From positions 1 to 60,124 of the IMG/VR virus record IMGVR_UViG_3300033388_004729: 60,124 nt of DNA; one strand, given 5' to 3'. The first letter of the stretch is position 1. Every line of letters begins with the position of its first letter. The notes below the pieces were generated by a model, which had not been told where the DNA came from, made no database searches, and was given only the letters and a program-made list of their open reading frames with translations. This document shows positions 1 through 6,153 of the stretch, piece by piece. The position numbers and the translations under genes are program-made. This stretch comes from a virus.

Positions 1-193
1 CGATGCTCAATGTAGGGCGATATATGGTAGATGGTCGTTGCATTTCGTAAGTTACATTTAGGGCCTCTTCTTGTATCTGTTGCGCATAAACTGAAAAATC
101 GAACTGATAAGCAACTCGATCAATTAGTGCTTGTCCATCAAATCCAGATATTCTACTCCTAACTGCATCGTATATCGCTTGATATGAATCCAT
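1..193 (-). CDS. Conserved phage-type hypothetical protein, 3' end outside window
   Basis: The leftward frame starts at an ATG at 193 behind a GAGGAGG Shine-Dalgarno and stays open to the window edge, so only the first 64 residues are visible. It opens MDSYQAIYDAVRSRIS. From memory, similar short proteins with a Y-x-A-(I/V)-x-x-A-V-R-S-R-I opening and a later F-D-F/S plus EM-x-RPS occur in many tailed phages without known function; no motif is visible here. It is the last visible member of the leftward small-gene operon. Confidence 0.75.
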   Translation of the reverse strand, partial: MDSYQAIYDAVRSRISGFDGQALIDRVAYQFDFSVYAQQIQEEALNVTYEMQRPSTIYRPTLSI

Positions 194-224
194 ATTTATT
201 CCTCCTCATTTATTATATAGTAAT

Positions 225-524
225 TTAGCATGTGCATCGTACTCCAGCCCTCGGCTCAAAGTCATCATTATCTTCTGCCTCTACCTCTGCCTCATAACAC
301 GGATAGCACAACATCCCCTCCAACACCTCATGAATCATATCAGTTGTCTGGTGTATTTCATAGCAGAACCAGCCGATGTGCTTCGCACAGCTGTACTTTA
401 CCTTATAGATTTTATTTGCAGAGTCCCAAAAAACATCAAACTCGGATAAGTCTATGTGGTCCTCCCTGGGGGTGCCCCGCCCATCCCACCGTTTCAGTCT
501 GACAAGCCCGTCTGCGCCCATCAT
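225..524 (-). CDS. Small cysteine-rich hypothetical protein
   Basis: The start is placed at the ATGATG at 524, because a GGGGGG ribosome site lies just upstream and the codon overlaps the TGA of the upstream 26-residue gene (ATGA coupling). An earlier ATG at 566 lacks a ribosome site. The product is about 99 residues, with CYPC and a terminal CTC, suggesting a metal-binding knuckle, and an acidic stretch EAEVEAEDNDD. No family is recognised. Confidence 0.65.
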   Translation of the reverse strand: MMGADGLVRLKRWDGRGTPREDHIDLSEFDVFWDSANKIYKVKYSCAKHIGWFCYEIHQTTDMIHEVLEGMLCYPCYEAEVEAEDNDDFEPRAGVRCTC

Positions 525-601
525 GTCGCCCCCCAGTCCACAACCGACACATGGCAGTCGAACCATTCTCTGATTATCTGCTGCCCATCTTCGAATGTCA
601 T
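521..601 (-). CDS. Tiny hypothetical protein (26 aa)
   Basis: A GGGAGGA ribosome site precedes an ATG at 601. The frame MTFEDGQQIIREWFDCH runs to a TGA that overlaps the next start. It is chained to its neighbours by overlaps on both sides, which is the main reason to accept it despite its length. No function can be assigned. Confidence 0.5.
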   Translation of the reverse strand: MTFEDGQQIIREWFDCHVSVVDWGAT

Positions 602-717
602 TTATCTTCCTCCCATTTGTTCAGTCCCCTGCTTGGAAAACAGTAAAAACAAGGATTTTCAGTAACGCTTTTACGTAGATGTTTACAGTTGCTACAGTTT
701 TCTATAGTATCGGCCAT
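598..717 (-). CDS. Small zinc-knuckle protein (39 aa)
   Basis: Starts at ATG 717 behind GGAGGA. Two Cys pairs are visible, CSNC near residue 8 and CFYC near residue 23, spaced as in a minimal zinc ribbon. The 3' end encodes the ribosome site of the next gene (GGGAGGA), so it is tightly packed into the operon. Function unknown; one of many such knuckle proteins in this region. Confidence 0.65.
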   Translation of the reverse strand: MADTIENCSNCKHLRKSVTENPCFYCFPSRGLNKWEEDK

Positions 718-842
718 TCGTCTTCCTCCAGCGGTGTCGCTGCATATATGCAATTGTCAATATCACTATTGGATTCATAACATACATATCCATGTTCACA
801 ATCAATACACACTATCCCCCTATATTCATCGTAGTCAGTCAT
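702..842 (-). CDS. Small cysteine-containing hypothetical protein (46 aa)
   Basis: ATG at 842 overlaps the TGA of the upstream gene (ATGA). The protein has C-x2-C (CIDC) and two further Cys residues, and an acidic C-terminus PLEEDEWPIL. Its 3' end overlaps the next gene by 16 bases and supplies its GGAGGA ribosome site. Stop is TAG. No family recognised. Confidence 0.6.
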   Translation of the reverse strand: MTDYDEYRGIVCIDCEHGYVCYESNSDIDNCIYAATPLEEDEWPIL

Positions 843-979
843 TTGTCTGCGCCCCCGTGGTGTTCATACCAGAAATCCAAAACCATATCCAATGCTGCAG
901 GAAGTGGATTATATCCGTCCTTGGTTTTGTATAGTCTGTCCCTGCCTCTTTCGTTAACTCTGATTGATACGGTTGCCAT
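839..979 (-). CDS. Small ribbon-helix-helix-like protein (46 aa)
   Basis: Starts at ATG 979. The N-terminus ATVSIRVNERGRDRL alternates like the DNA-contacting beta strand of RHH repressors and is followed by a helical segment (AALDMVLDFWYEHH). It overlaps the downstream gene by ATGA. RHH assignment is inference from pattern only; it could be an unrelated small helical protein. Confidence 0.55.
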   Translation of the reverse strand: MATVSIRVNERGRDRLYKTKDGYNPLPAALDMVLDFWYEHHGGADK

Positions 980-982
980 TAA

Positions 983-1174
983 CTATTCCTCCTCGTTGTT
1001 TTGTTTACATGTTTCATATCCACCATTATGATGGTCTCTATGGCAATTAGTACACAGGCTTACGATTCCACCACATCTATAACACTGGTGTTGATTTTCC
1101 CTTGTTTCATATACATTCATTACAATTTGTGGGTTAAAATTATCGCATGGTTGCTTTCCACTTTTAAAATCCAT
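983..1174 (-). CDS. Small zinc-binding protein (63 aa)
   Basis: The ATG at 1174 directly follows the TAA of the upstream gene and has GAGGAGA upstream. Cys/His ligands are clustered: CYRCG, CTNCHRDHH and a later C, resembling an HNH-like or zinc-ribbon knuckle without a visible catalytic helix. The highly acidic tail ends NNEEE. Function unknown. Confidence 0.65.
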   Translation of the reverse strand: MDFKSGKQPCDNFNPQIVMNVYETRENQHQCYRCGGIVSLCTNCHRDHHNGGYETCKQNNEEE

Positions 1175-1432
1175 TTATATCTCCTCACCACACCACCAAC
1201 ATGGACTGTTCAATTCACTGTGCTTTCCACATCCACACAATACAACATCAACTTCTGTCGTTTTTGTAAACCACAATTCATATCCCATTGATGCGTAATT
1301 GGCTTTTTTATCTTGAAGTACCTTGTCAATATCACTCTTTGTTTTATATATTTCTGGCCTTCCTATATCCCTGCTTGTGATGCTGTGCTCATAATTCCAT
1401 ATTCCATATGCTAATTTATATCCTTTTACCAT
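1175..1432 (-). CDS. Hypothetical protein with C-terminal zinc knuckle (85 aa)
   Basis: ATG at 1432 sits immediately after the TAG of the preceding gene, whose GGAGGG codons (coding for EG) double as this gene's ribosome site. The C-terminal third carries CGCG and CWWCGEE, a four-Cys metal site. N-terminal part YKLAYGIWNYEHSITS is unrecognised. Confidence 0.7.
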   Translation of the reverse strand: MVKGYKLAYGIWNYEHSITSRDIGRPEIYKTKSDIDKVLQDKKANYASMGYELWFTKTTEVDVVLCGCGKHSELNSPCWWCGEEI

Positions 1433-1567
1433 CTACAATCCCTCCATTGTCTGATCCGCTGGTATCCAGTATGTATCCGCACATCCGCCCTCGCCCAGCG
1501 CATCATAGCTGTTCGTCGGTGTCATTGATTCATCGATGTACAGCCAGACAAGTTTACCGTTTTTCAT
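1433..1567 (-). CDS. Small protein with PADxxMEGL C-terminus (44 aa)
   Basis: Start ATG 1567 follows a GGGGGAG ribosome site; the longer open frame upstream lacks one. It begins MKNGKLVWLYIDE and ends WIPADQTMEGL. A second gene at 5483-5635 shares KLV(W/Y)L near the start and the same P-A-D-x2-MEGL ending, so the two are paralogs. The MEGL codons supply the Shine-Dalgarno of the next gene in both copies. Function unknown. Confidence 0.65.
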   Translation of the reverse strand: MKNGKLVWLYIDESMTPTNSYDALGEGGCADTYWIPADQTMEGL

Positions 1568-1589
1568 TATACTCCCCCTAATCATTGAT

Positions 1590-1787
1590 TTACTGGTATC
1601 TAGTATGACTATGCACAGCCACCCGCGACCAAGTTGTCGTTTCAATGTTTTCCAAATCAGGGCTTTCAGACCCACACCCGGGACATTCATAATGACCTGT
1701 ATCTGCATTATAGAACTCATCAATCATTCCCATTCCACACTCACAGAGATACTCCCATTCACCATTAGAGATATATTTAGTCCACAT
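1590..1787 (-). CDS. Small zinc-ribbon protein (65 aa)
   Basis: Begins at ATG 1787 with GGAGATG upstream. CECG near residue 15 and CPGCG near residue 35 form a classical zinc ribbon. Separated by a short gap from the paralog of the MEGL family downstream. Role unknown; such ribbons in viruses are often nucleic-acid binding or accessory transcription proteins. Confidence 0.7.
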   Translation of the reverse strand: MWTKYISNGEWEYLCECGMGMIDEFYNADTGHYECPGCGSESPDLENIETTTWSRVAVHSHTRYQ

Positions 1788-1789
1788 AA

Positions 1790-2005
1790 TTATTTCATCT
1801 CCTGCGCTTTGAGTTCGTTCAAAATCTCAATGATGGTGGGCTGAATACTCAACATATATTCTTTTGAGACTTCCTGCTCATTCCAGCGCCCTTGAGTTCC
1901 AACACCAGTCATGAACAATGCAGTATCCCGGAGTCCATGGACTTCATTTTTCTCAAGTTGTGTAATAATCTCTTTTTTTGTTTCAGGTAATTTTTCACAA
2001 ATCAT
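1790..2005 (-). CDS. Hypothetical protein, first gene of leftward operon (71 aa)
   Basis: ATG at 2005 behind AGGAGAGG. The sequence is charged and helical, opening MICEKLPETKKEIITQLE. It lies directly downstream of the TATA-containing gap at 2006-2141 and so appears to be the first gene of the leftward operon that runs off the window at base 1. No domain recognised. Confidence 0.65.
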   Translation of the reverse strand: MICEKLPETKKEIITQLEKNEVHGLRDTALFMTGVGTQGRWNEQEVSKEYMLSIQPTIIEILNELKAQEMK

Positions 2006-2061
2006 TTTATTCCTCTCCTTTCCATTTGTAGTATCTTACTACACTTGCTACAATGTGGTAT

Positions 2062-2075
2062 AACTATATATACTT
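2062..2075 (-). promoter_or_regulatory. Archaeal TATA-like promoter for the 1-2005 operon
   Basis: The reverse strand reads AGTATATATAGTTA here, about 60 bases upstream of the ATG at 2005, with a strong AGGAGAGG ribosome site between. The 2006-2141 gap holds no reading frame that I can support. Placement is inference from base pattern. Confidence 0.45.
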
Positions 2076-2141
2076 ACCTACGACTACTGTATGCGATTCT
2101 CACAATATAACCAATAATCGCACATTATCCTGCCCTAGACA

Positions 2142-2543
2142 CTATGACAATCTATCAGCGATGATATGCAATTCGATAGCGGCAACCATCCCGGCGAGAA
2201 TTACAGCAATCTCATAGGTGGTGACTGCATCCCAGGGGATGAAAAATACAACCAACATGCTAAAATAGCCAATAAGGGATACTGGACCCCACAGCAGATG
2301 GTGGCTGGCTTTTCGGTGCTTAAAGATATCGCGATAAGGACGCCATAATAACCGTATTATTCCCCACCTCTTATATATTTTTGAATTTATATCTAAATCT
2401 GGAGTAACGAAAAAAGTGGAAAATAGAAAAGATAATATAAAAATGAAAATAATTGTATAATCCAAGTTGATATATAATAACATAATAATTATTATAACTA
2501 GAACAGAAAGGTTTATTTTCTCGTGTTTTTTGTGGTTGGGCAT
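2142..2543 (-). CDS. DUF2227-type membrane protein
   Basis: 133 residues opening MPNHKKHEKINL, then hydrophobic segments at about residues 13-45, the conserved-looking TPDLDINS and RWG, WRPYRD and KHRKASHH motifs, and a further membrane span. This pattern of N-terminal NHxxH, a D-L-D site and H-R-x3-H-H matches the DUF2227 'putative metal-binding' family (YdjM-like membrane proteins). Biochemical role is not known. It is the last gene of a short leftward run after the HNH endonuclease, and a degenerate copy of its N-terminus lies at 3703-3792. Confidence 0.75.
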   Translation of the reverse strand: MPNHKKHEKINLSVLVIIIIMLLYINLDYTIIFIFILSFLFSTFFVTPDLDINSKIYKRWGIIRLLWRPYRDIFKHRKASHHLLWGPVSLIGYFSMLVVFFIPWDAVTTYEIAVILAGMVAAIELHIIADRLS

Positions 2544-2562
2544 TTATTTACACACATTTTTT

Positions 2563-3414
2563 TTAGTTTTCGTGAGACGCCAGAATGTTAGTAAGGTGTA
2601 ATTCCCAATATTCTCGGCGATGATTGGTTTTCATATGACAGCTTTGACAAAGAGGAACTAGTTTCCATGTTTCACCTTTACAACCTTGTGTTTTAGAATA
2701 ATCAATATGATGAATTGATAATTTCTTGCCATTCTCTTCAGCACCACACATAACACATTTCCTATTGAATTTATTACGAACACGTTCTTTTAATTCATTG
2801 TTGAATTTTATACAGTATGGTTCAAACGACAAACCACCTTTCCAAGCAGGATTGTTTTTACCAATATATTTACCTTTATGTGATTCAGACATCTTTCGTT
2901 TAGATTCTTCTGTGTGGTTGCGCCCAAACATTGGATTGTTTTCACCTTTGGTAGCATTAGATACTTTCGTTTTAGATTCGTCTGAAAGTGTTTTACCAGT
3001 ATTAGATTCTGATAATTTTCGTTTATGTTCCTCTGAAAACACTCTGCCTTTCATAGATTTGGACATGTTTAATTTGTGTTCATCTGAAAATTTTTTACCT
3101 TTGTTAGATTCAGATATTTTTTGTGACCTATTGTGTTTTTTTTCATCTGACATATTTTTCAGTGATGTGGATATCTTGTGTTTGTGTTCATCTGAATGTT
3201 TTATACCTTTTCGAACGTTTGACAGATTTAATTTATGTGTATCTGAAAACTTTTTACCGATGTTTTGATGACCATGGATATATTTTGGAATGCCATGTGA
3301 TGGAGTATGGTGACATTTTAGTATTGTTATTTCTCCACCGCAGCCACAACGACAAAAATGCTTGCCTTGCTCTTGTATTATCCAATCATCAACAGTCATA
3401 TAAATCAATATCAT
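2563..3414 (-). CDS. NUMOD3-repeat HNH homing-type endonuclease
   Basis: 283 residues. A zinc-like N-terminal CRCGCGG is followed by at least six NUMOD3-like DNA-binding repeats with the pattern G-K-x-(F/L/H)-S-(D/E)-E-x-K-x-K-(I/L/M)-S (about residues 52-185), then NNPAWKGG and a C-terminal HNH nuclease: CVMCG, IHHIDY and CQSCH-x-KTN. Free-standing homing endonucleases of this design are common in phages, where they spread by cutting DNA and directing repair. The ATG at 3414 lies 3 bases after the stop of the tiny membrane protein upstream. No intron is apparent. Confidence 0.9.
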   Translation of the reverse strand: MILIYMTVDDWIIQEQGKHFCRCGCGGEITILKCHHTPSHGIPKYIHGHQNIGKKFSDTHKLNLSNVRKGIKHSDEHKHKISTSLKNMSDEKKHNRSQKISESNKGKKFSDEHKLNMSKSMKGRVFSEEHKRKLSESNTGKTLSDESKTKVSNATKGENNPMFGRNHTEESKRKMSESHKGKYIGKNNPAWKGGLSFEPYCIKFNNELKERVRNKFNRKCVMCGAEENGKKLSIHHIDYSKTQGCKGETWKLVPLCQSCHMKTNHRREYWELHLTNILASHEN

Positions 3415-3417
3415 ATT

Positions 3418-3525
3418 TCACTGATATTTAATATGCATTCCAATACACATCAATATCCCCATGACAAATGCAAACAACAAAAATCCCCCACATACAAACC
3501 AGACAATTTTATCAGCTAAATCCAT
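3418..3525 (-). CDS. Tiny single-span membrane protein, copy 1 (35 aa)
   Basis: ATG at 3525, opening MDLADKIVWF, followed by a hydrophobic span and CIGMHIKYQ. A second gene at 4217-4315 encodes MDLSDKIVWF and the same FAF-x2-GILMCIG core, so these are paralogs. Each stands directly in front of a DNA-acting enzyme (HNH endonuclease here, methyltransferase there). Function unknown. Confidence 0.65.
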   Translation of the reverse strand: MDLADKIVWFVCGGFLLFAFVMGILMCIGMHIKYQ

Positions 3526-3529
3526 TAGA

Positions 3530-3655
3530 TTACACCATATCATATTCTCTTATTGCATGAAGTACAATATCATGCCAATTCATATTATGGTTTTCTTTGA
3601 TCGTTTTCATTTCTGTAAATTCTTCATTGGTGAATTTTTCGTTTATACTTTGCAT
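3530..3655 (-). CDS. Small ribbon-helix-helix-like protein (41 aa)
   Basis: Opens MQSINEKFTNEEF and continues with MKTIKENHNMNWHDIVLHAI, a two-helix pattern typical of short RHH or antitoxin-like proteins. It is the first gene behind the promoter at 3687-3697 and ends 5 bases before the tiny membrane gene. RHH assignment is inference. Confidence 0.6.
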   Translation of the reverse strand: MQSINEKFTNEEFTEMKTIKENHNMNWHDIVLHAIREYDMV

Positions 3656-3686
3656 TATAACACCTTACTCACTTAGTTAGTCAGCA

Positions 3687-3697
3687 TATTATAAATA
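3687..3697 (-). promoter_or_regulatory. TATA-like promoter before 3655
   Basis: Reverse strand TATTTATAATA lies about 32-42 bases upstream of the ATG at 3655, with GGTG near the start. It sits at the junction with the degenerate DUF2227 fragment. Confidence 0.45.
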
Positions 3698-3702
3698 CTT
3701 AT

Positions 3703-3792
3703 CCGATTGAGATCGAGCCATCGGAATACCAGTACTATCCCGATGATCAGGGCGGCCAGGTTGATCCGCTCGTGGGTGCGGTGGTTTGGGAT
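3703..3792 (-). pseudogene. DUF2227 N-terminal fragment
   Basis: The reverse strand encodes IPNHRTHERINLAAL and continues to about 30 residues, clearly matching the N-terminus MPNHKKHEKINLSVL of the intact gene at 2142-2543. The start codon position reads ATC, and similarity ends where the downstream promoter begins. The fragment is GC-rich, whereas the intact gene is very AT-rich, so they diverged or came from different sources before being placed together. Confidence 0.75.
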
Positions 3793-3797
3793 TCAGA

Positions 3798-4220
3798 TCA
3801 CCTTTTGGAATCCTGTTTAAAAATAACAATCATGCTGTCATGCATTCCACATTTGTTAGATACTCTTTCTCCAAATGTATTGATTCCCTCAAATTTCACT
3901 CTCCCTTTCAAGAATCGTATTTCCGCATTATGATATATTACCTCATGAAATATCTTTGTAGACGTGGAAACGGGCAATAGCATCACACAAAGCTTGCCTT
4001 TTTTACTTTCATCAAATGCTTTTCTGATAAATGCCTCTTTTAATTTCCTTGAATATGGTGGATTGATGAAATTCCTATCTTTCCATTCAATTTGAAGACC
4101 GTCGAAGTCCGAATGTAAAGGACACGGATCAAAATCAAAGTTAAATTCTCTATTTAGTTTATCATATAACCATTTTGGTGTTTTCCAATCATCCTTATGG
4201 TTTAGATTTCTATTTTTCAT
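3798..4220 (-). CDS. Phage-type DNA N6-adenine methyltransferase (Dam-like)
   Basis: 140 residues from ATG 4220, which overlaps the TGA of the tiny membrane gene (ATGA); the longer upstream frame has no ribosome site. Motifs: WKTPKWLYDKL near the N-terminus, FDFDPCPL (SAM-binding part), NPPYS (catalytic motif IV) and KGRVKFEG. These match the phage N-6-adenine-methyltransferase family (Dam, PF05869). It would methylate adenine in viral or host DNA, perhaps against restriction. The DUF2227 fragment follows directly. Confidence 0.88.
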   Translation of the reverse strand: MKNRNLNHKDDWKTPKWLYDKLNREFNFDFDPCPLHSDFDGLQIEWKDRNFINPPYSRKLKEAFIRKAFDESKKGKLCVMLLPVSTSTKIFHEVIYHNAEIRFLKGRVKFEGINTFGERVSNKCGMHDSMIVIFKQDSKR

Positions 4221-4315
4221 GATGATACTCCAATACACATCAATATTCCGATACCAAATGCAAACAATAAATAACACGCGCAAATAAACCAGACAATTTT
4301 ATCACTTAAATCCAT
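4217..4315 (-). CDS. Tiny single-span membrane protein, copy 2 (32 aa)
   Basis: ATG 4315, MDLSDKIVWF then a hydrophobic stretch ending GILMCIGVSS. Paralog of 3418-3525. Its TGA overlaps the methyltransferase start. A GGAGGTG site lies upstream. Function unknown. Confidence 0.65.
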   Translation of the reverse strand: MDLSDKIVWFICACYLLFAFGIGILMCIGVSS

Positions 4316-4333
4316 TATATCACACCTCCTGTT

Positions 4334-4405
4334 TTATGATTCGTCTTTGTGATCCCCTACACACATCCTGCCGTTATAGTTTCCACAATTTCTGCATTCT
4401 TTCAT
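4334..4405 (-). CDS. Tiny zinc-knuckle peptide (23 aa)
   Basis: Opens MKECRNCGNYNG and has a third Cys; ends before the AGGAGGTG site of the membrane gene. Accepted because it fits between two well-supported genes without gaps. Only one CxxC is present, so a full metal site would need a partner or dimer. Confidence 0.4.
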   Translation of the reverse strand: MKECRNCGNYNGRMCVGDHKDES

Positions 4406-4409
4406 GATA

Positions 4410-4544
4410 TTACACCCGCCTGAGATTATAATGTTTCCACATTGAACAGTTTTTTGACTTTAGGTAATCCACACATTTCATTTTAGTTTCGGTTGCTACC
4501 ACACATGTATCCCAATATTCACACTTTTCAGGATAATAATTCAT
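4410..4544 (-). CDS. Small cysteine-containing hypothetical protein (44 aa)
   Basis: ATG 4544 behind AGAAGGTGG. Contains four Cys (CEYWDTC, then two single Cys) and a basic end NLRRV. Adjacent genes abut closely. The spacing suggests a possible metal site; function unknown. Confidence 0.55.
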   Translation of the reverse strand: MNYYPEKCEYWDTCVVATETKMKCVDYLKSKNCSMWKHYNLRRV

Positions 4545-4546
4545 GT

Positions 4547-4675
4547 TCATTCCACCTTCTCGATCCAGACGTTTACTCGGTCGCCCGGCTCGATGTCGTT
4601 GTATTTACAGTGTTTAAGGATTGCAAGTCGGTACCCTTTTTGTATTTTGCATTCACCGCAGTTTATTATTGGCAT
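4547..4675 (-). CDS. Small hypothetical protein (42 aa)
   Basis: ATG 4675 behind GGAGATA. CGEC near residue 6 and a later Cys, then EPGDRVNVWIEKVE, which resembles a small beta-barrel turn. Its C-terminal codons hold the ribosome site of the next gene. No family recognised. Confidence 0.55.
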   Translation of the reverse strand: MPIINCGECKIQKGYRLAILKHCKYNDIEPGDRVNVWIEKVE

Positions 4676-4677
4676 TA

Positions 4678-4836
4678 TTATTTATCTCCATATAGTCTTT
4701 CTGCAAATTCAGTTACATATTTATAAGCATTTTCGCTTGGTGGTTTATCTATGAATTGCCTGTTTTTTATCAATGCATGTAGGAAATTAGATACCCATGC
4801 TAGTTCTAATGTATTTAGTTTATTAAGTTGTATCAT
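4678..4836 (-). CDS. Small hypothetical protein (52 aa)
   Basis: ATG 4836; helical sequence with LELAWVSNFLHALI and EFAERLYGDK. Overlaps the upstream gene by 14 bases and provides the GGAGATA site for the next. No recognisable domain. Confidence 0.55.
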   Translation of the reverse strand: MIQLNKLNTLELAWVSNFLHALIKNRQFIDKPPSENAYKYVTEFAERLYGDK

Positions 4837-4948
4837 GATTCATCAGCAACCCCGTCCTCTCTTGACATTCAAATGCTTCAGATGCCAAGCAGTATCCATT
4901 TTGATTATATTTACATTCCCGTACATCACATATTATTAGAGAATTCAT
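4823..4948 (-). CDS. Small cysteine-rich protein, DUF1540-like spacing (41 aa)
   Basis: Cys pattern C-x4-C-x3-N-x4-C-x7-C (CDVREC then NQNGYC) recalls the DUF1540 cysteine module found in phage and bacterial small proteins. Match is from memory of the pattern and is tentative. ATG 4948 follows GGTGATAAG. Confidence 0.55.
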   Translation of the reverse strand: MNSLIICDVRECKYNQNGYCLASEAFECQERTGLLMNHDTT

Positions 4949-4955
4949 GCTCTTA

Positions 4956-5141
4956 TCACCGCCTATCCTTCACTCTTCTAACATCAAACATTGCAGATTC
5001 AATCGCTTCAGTAATCGCATCATAATGATCTATTCTCATGCTGCCATAAACTTGCCAGAATAGCGTAGATAATTGTTCTCGATTTAATTTCACAATTTCA
5101 TTTCTAAGTATATCATCCATATTAGGTATAGTATCTTTCAT
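4956..5141 (-). CDS. Hypothetical protein (61 aa)
   Basis: ATG 5141 overlaps the TGA of the upstream gene and has GAGGTG upstream. All-helical, charged sequence opening MKDTIPNMDDILRNEIV and ending RRVKDRR. No family recognised. Confidence 0.6.
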   Translation of the reverse strand: MKDTIPNMDDILRNEIVKLNREQLSTLFWQVYGSMRIDHYDAITEAIESAMFDVRRVKDRR

Positions 5142-5287
5142 AATTTCACCTCGTCTCTTATATTACCTGGCACACAGACATAATCTGGACAGCATCTGTA
5201 TCCAACGCAGCACCCATTATAAAAAATGGAATTTTTATTTTCACAGTATATTATTTGTTTATAGATATGGTCATATCGGCACTTCAC
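5138..5287 (-). CDS. Small cysteine-rich protein, GTG start (49 aa)
   Basis: A GTG at 5287 preceded by GGTGGTGAAATAAC gives a frame with seven Cys residues, including CC, CC and C-x4-C spacing (NGCCVGYRCCPDYVC). An internal ATG frame is shorter and in another phase. The number of Cys suggests a metal cluster or disulfide knot. Ends with ATGA coupling. Confidence 0.55.
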   Translation of the reverse strand: MKCRYDHIYKQIIYCENKNSIFYNGCCVGYRCCPDYVCVPGNIRDEVKL

Positions 5288-5288
5288 G

Positions 5289-5483
5289 TTATTTCACCAC
5301 CACACCAGATTTATCTCGGACTGCCGGCAGGTCACTTGATCCGAACAACAGCACACACATCTGGTCAAGCTTTACCTGGAGTTGTGCATAGTCGGGGGGC
5401 GCCTCTGTCTTCCCTACGCCCTTCGCGGATTCAAGCGCAGATACCCGGGTGTTAATCTCCTCGATTTTAGTAGCCATGCACAT
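5289..5483 (-). CDS. Small coiled-coil protein (64 aa)
   Basis: ATG 5483 overlaps the TAA of the MEGL-family gene (TAATG) and uses its GGAGGGG as ribosome site. Heptads in KIEEINTRVSALESA suggest a short coiled coil. Unknown role. Confidence 0.6.
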   Translation of the reverse strand: MCMATKIEEINTRVSALESAKGVGKTEAPPDYAQLQVKLDQMCVLLFGSSDLPAVRDKSGVVVK

Positions 5484-5635
5484 TATAGCCCCTCCATTTT
5501 CGCATCAGCTGGGATTATAGGAACCCCTCCACGGAACTTACCATTTCTGACACCAGCCAAATATTCTGACAGTGACATAATTCCTGGTGTAAATGTATAT
5601 TTTTTATTCAAATATACAAGTTTCCAATTTCTCAT
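5483..5635 (-). CDS. Small protein with PADxxMEGL C-terminus, paralog (50 aa)
   Basis: Start ATG 5635 with GGAGTGAG upstream; the longer frame to 5671 lacks a ribosome site. MRNWKLVYLNKKYTFTP at the front and IIPADAKMEGL at the end align with the gene at 1433-1567. Both are followed at once by a gene whose Shine-Dalgarno is the ATGGAGGG of the MEGL codons. Confidence 0.65.
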   Translation of the reverse strand: MRNWKLVYLNKKYTFTPGIMSLSEYLAGVRNGKFRGGVPIIPADAKMEGL

Positions 5636-5643
5636 AATATTAC

Positions 5644-5748
5644 TCACTCCACATACATCTCTTGCTCGCATTCGGGGCAGTTCACATCACGACCAGGTTC
5701 ATCGAAGTAATCCATTTCAAAACCACATTCAAGGCAAATATATATCAT
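5644..5748 (-). CDS. Tiny zinc-ribbon protein (34 aa)
   Basis: MIYICLECGFEM, then CPECEQEM: two CxxC knuckles 19 residues apart, a complete minimal zinc ribbon. ATG 5748 overlaps the stop of the upstream gene by four bases. Its end supplies GGAGTGAG for the next gene. Confidence 0.65.
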   Translation of the reverse strand: MIYICLECGFEMDYFDEPGRDVNCPECEQEMYVE

Positions 5749-6083
5749 GTTTCGTGCCCTTCTTTTATGATATCATATATTTTATGCACCTGTTCTGATG
5801 TTAAAGTCCTTGCGTCGATTGCGTTAATTGAATGTGCAAGTTTATTGAAATGTGCTTTTGCCACCATTTTGTCTTCAAGTTCTTGCGTCCACTTTTGAAG
5901 ATGTTTACTGGTCCACGAATCAATCTTGCAGCATCCATCTCGATACAGCGAACCACCAGTTGTTCTAACGTGTCCTTTTGGTGTGATTTTCTTCACTGTT
6001 GTTAGTTGTAATCCACCACTGAAGCCGGTAGATATATACACTTTATCGCCAGCACGAAGTTGTTTTATCCATTCATCCATCAT
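5745..6083 (-). CDS. Hypothetical protein (112 aa), first gene of operon
   Basis: The ATGATGG at 6083 has GGTGA upstream and is preferred over the GTG at 6095. The N-terminal half (GDKVYIST, LTTVKKITPKGHVRTTGG, LYRDG) looks like a small beta-barrel; the C-terminal half is helical (KHLQKWTQELEDKMVAKA). It follows an operator and TATA box at 6103-6153. Function unknown. Confidence 0.65.
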   Translation of the reverse strand: MMDEWIKQLRAGDKVYISTGFSGGLQLTTVKKITPKGHVRTTGGSLYRDGCCKIDSWTSKHLQKWTQELEDKMVAKAHFNKLAHSINAIDARTLTSEQVHKIYDIIKEGHET

Positions 6084-6102
6084 TATTTTCACCACTATTT
6101 TT

Positions 6103-6153
6103 CAAGGCATATTATGCCTTGTTAATACTTAGTATGCCTTGTGTATATATATA
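6103..6153 (-). promoter_or_regulatory. TATA box with three-half-site operator
   Basis: A perfect 19-base palindrome with arms CAAGGCATA/TATGCCTTG lies at 6103-6121. A third half-site TATGCCTTG lies at 6133-6141, exactly 20 bases from its equivalent. Next to it is TATATATATAG at 6143-6153. On the leftward strand the TATA box comes first and the half-sites overlap the expected transcription start, a layout expected for repression of the 5745-6083 operon. Confidence 0.65.

Noticed and set aside
2726-3268. Rightward 180-codon frame over the HNH gene
   Set aside because: Arises from the repeated NUMOD3 codons on the other strand; the leftward protein is clearly the real one.
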